A stretch of DNA of 64,000 nucleotides, from positions 114,852 to 178,851 of the forward strand of contig NZ_QZDT01000004.1 of NCBI RefSeq assembly GCF_009917485.1, in the 5' to 3' direction. Origin of the DNA: Parablautia muri (GTDB lineage: Bacteria > Bacillota > Clostridia > Lachnospirales > Lachnospiraceae). The notes under the pieces are model-generated. The model saw nothing but the letters and a program-made list of their open reading frames with translations, had not been told where the DNA came from and ran no database searches. Positions 63,273 to 64,000 of this stretch are shown here, one piece after another (positions within the stretch are counted from its first letter, which is position 1; every line of letters begins with the position of its first letter). A program made the translations under genes and the position numbers.

Positions 63273-63662
63273 ATGTATTACGTTTCACTGGCAGTGATCA
63301 TCATTATATTCATATGGAGAATTACAGCCGGATTTCGCAAAGGGCTGGTTCAGGAGATAATTTCGCTCCTTGCTATGGTGGTGGCGGGCGTTTGCGTTGT
63401 CCTGATTATAGGAGCAATAGGCAGCTATATGGCTGAGGAAATAAGCGCAGTGGTTGAGATGATTGTAATCCTCTTTGCGGTGTGCGCGGTATACCGGCTG
63501 GTTCACGTACTGTTTACATCTTTAGAGTTAATCGCAAAGCTGCCTGTTATCAAGGGGCTGGATAAATTGATGGGGGCTGCAATAGGGTTGATTGAGGCTG
63601 GAGTAATTGTTGGAGTTTTGGTATACTTTCTTAAAAATTGGGGATTATCGGTTTTGACATAA
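63273..63662 (+). CDS. CvpA family membrane protein
   Basis: This 129-residue protein has four hydrophobic segments and the CvpA-type N-terminus (IIFIWRITAGFRKGLVQEIISLLAM). CvpA proteins are needed for colicin V export in E. coli and affect envelope function elsewhere; the activity is unknown. It is somewhat short for the family but ends at a clear stop. It is the last protein gene of the window. Confidence 0.85.
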   Translation: MYYVSLAVIIIIFIWRITAGFRKGLVQEIISLLAMVVAGVCVVLIIGAIGSYMAEEISAVVEMIVILFAVCAVYRLVHVLFTSLELIAKLPVIKGLDKLMGAAIGLIEAGVIVGVLVYFLKNWGLSVLT

Positions 63663-63727
63663 ACAGCGCAAAACTGACTTAAGCAGGCTAAAAATACCGT
63701 GATAATGGGCTCCAAAGCATGTGTCTT

Positions 63728-63797
63728 TCAAATTTTTTAAATTTTTTAAAAAAATTTTAAAAAATGTGTTGACAAAAAATGGTTCATTTGATATCAT
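63728..63797 (+). promoter_or_regulatory. Strong promoter with UP element, probably of an rRNA operon
   Basis: TTGACA (63769-63774) and TATCAT (63792-63797) are separated by exactly 17 bases, and a run of A and T tracts (63728-63765) lies directly upstream, as in ribosomal UP elements. The 200 bases downstream contain no protein start but a leader with GAACCTTGACAAATAAACAG, a pre-16S-like segment. The dnaX-recR-rrn order of Bacillus supports an rRNA operon beyond base 64000. Mature 16S sequence is not in the window. Confidence 0.75.
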
Positions 63798-64000
63798 TTG
63801 AAAGTCGCACATCACAGTAATTAGTAAATGAAAATTGCCGGATAGCGGCAAAGAACCTTGACAAATAAACAGCAATGCAACCCTGAAAATTCAAAGAGGA
63901 ACATTCAGATGGAAGTAAGAGGGAGAGAAGCCCAAAGTACATTCATCAGAAGGGAATCGTAAGAAAATTCAGAGAAAAGAGGAAGCTGTCAAAAAAGGCA

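Overview
The window looks like chromosome from a spore-forming, probably motile member of the Lachnospiraceae (Clostridium cluster XIVa). This rests on moderate GC with strong AGGAGG-type ribosome sites, many TTG/GTG starts, spoIID-spoIIQ and spoVG, a GlgC/GlgD pair, a large Gram-positive SRP RNA, DUF6128 and DUF5711 proteins, and a sigma-D-type promoter. No phage, insertion sequence, CRISPR array or plasmid gene was seen; the species cannot be named from the sequence.

Layout. 1-7300: end of a D-lactate dehydrogenase, a GNAT acetyltransferase, an HD-GYP protein, a YesL-like protein, a UgpC/MsmK-type sugar ABC ATPase, a hairpin-rich gap, a CdaR-like regulator and a DUF6128 protein behind a structured leader. 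7283-16082: the SRP RNA, then a minus-strand L-arabinofuranoside locus (binding lipoprotein, two permeases, two GH127-superfamily enzymes) with a divergent AraC regulator. It has no ATPase of its own, so the UgpC at 3601 is the natural partner. 16145-23384: tadA, a MATE exporter, then an operon in which a histidine kinase and its LytTR response regulator enclose nfeD and floA and are followed by a third GH127 enzyme.

23600-40263: an uncharacterised membrane protein, an aconitase-family hydratase, three tandem 37-bp repeats, a DUF368 (PopT-like) transporter, a calcium-loop protein behind a sigma-D promoter, spoIID-spoIIQ, an amidohydrolase, a GH9-like lipoprotein, ddl and murF, a YczE-like protein, PlsC and a glycosyltransferase. 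40370-48402: minus-strand dnaD-dnaI-prs preceded by six DnaA-box-like 9-mers, murC, then glgC-glgD and spoVG. 48493-55885: a complete sugar ABC operon (ATPase, two permeases, binding protein), a lipoprotein, a DUF2971 protein and a sugar O-acetyltransferase. 55973-64000: tRNA-Ser(CGA), 6-phosphofructokinase, dnaX-ybaB-recR, galM, three envelope proteins (one of unknown family, DUF5711, CvpA) and a strong UP-element promoter that probably drives an rRNA operon just beyond the window, as in the dnaX-recR-rrn order of Bacillus.

Most unusual points: the DnaA-box cluster made of abutting 9-mers before the helicase-loader operon; a 55-bp leader repeated before two unrelated genes; the flotillin pair inside a two-component system; degenerate active sites in SpoIID, SpoIIQ and the GH9-like protein; the sigma-D-controlled calcium-loop protein; and a possible GEMM-like riboswitch. 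All function calls come from reading motifs by eye; no database search was run.
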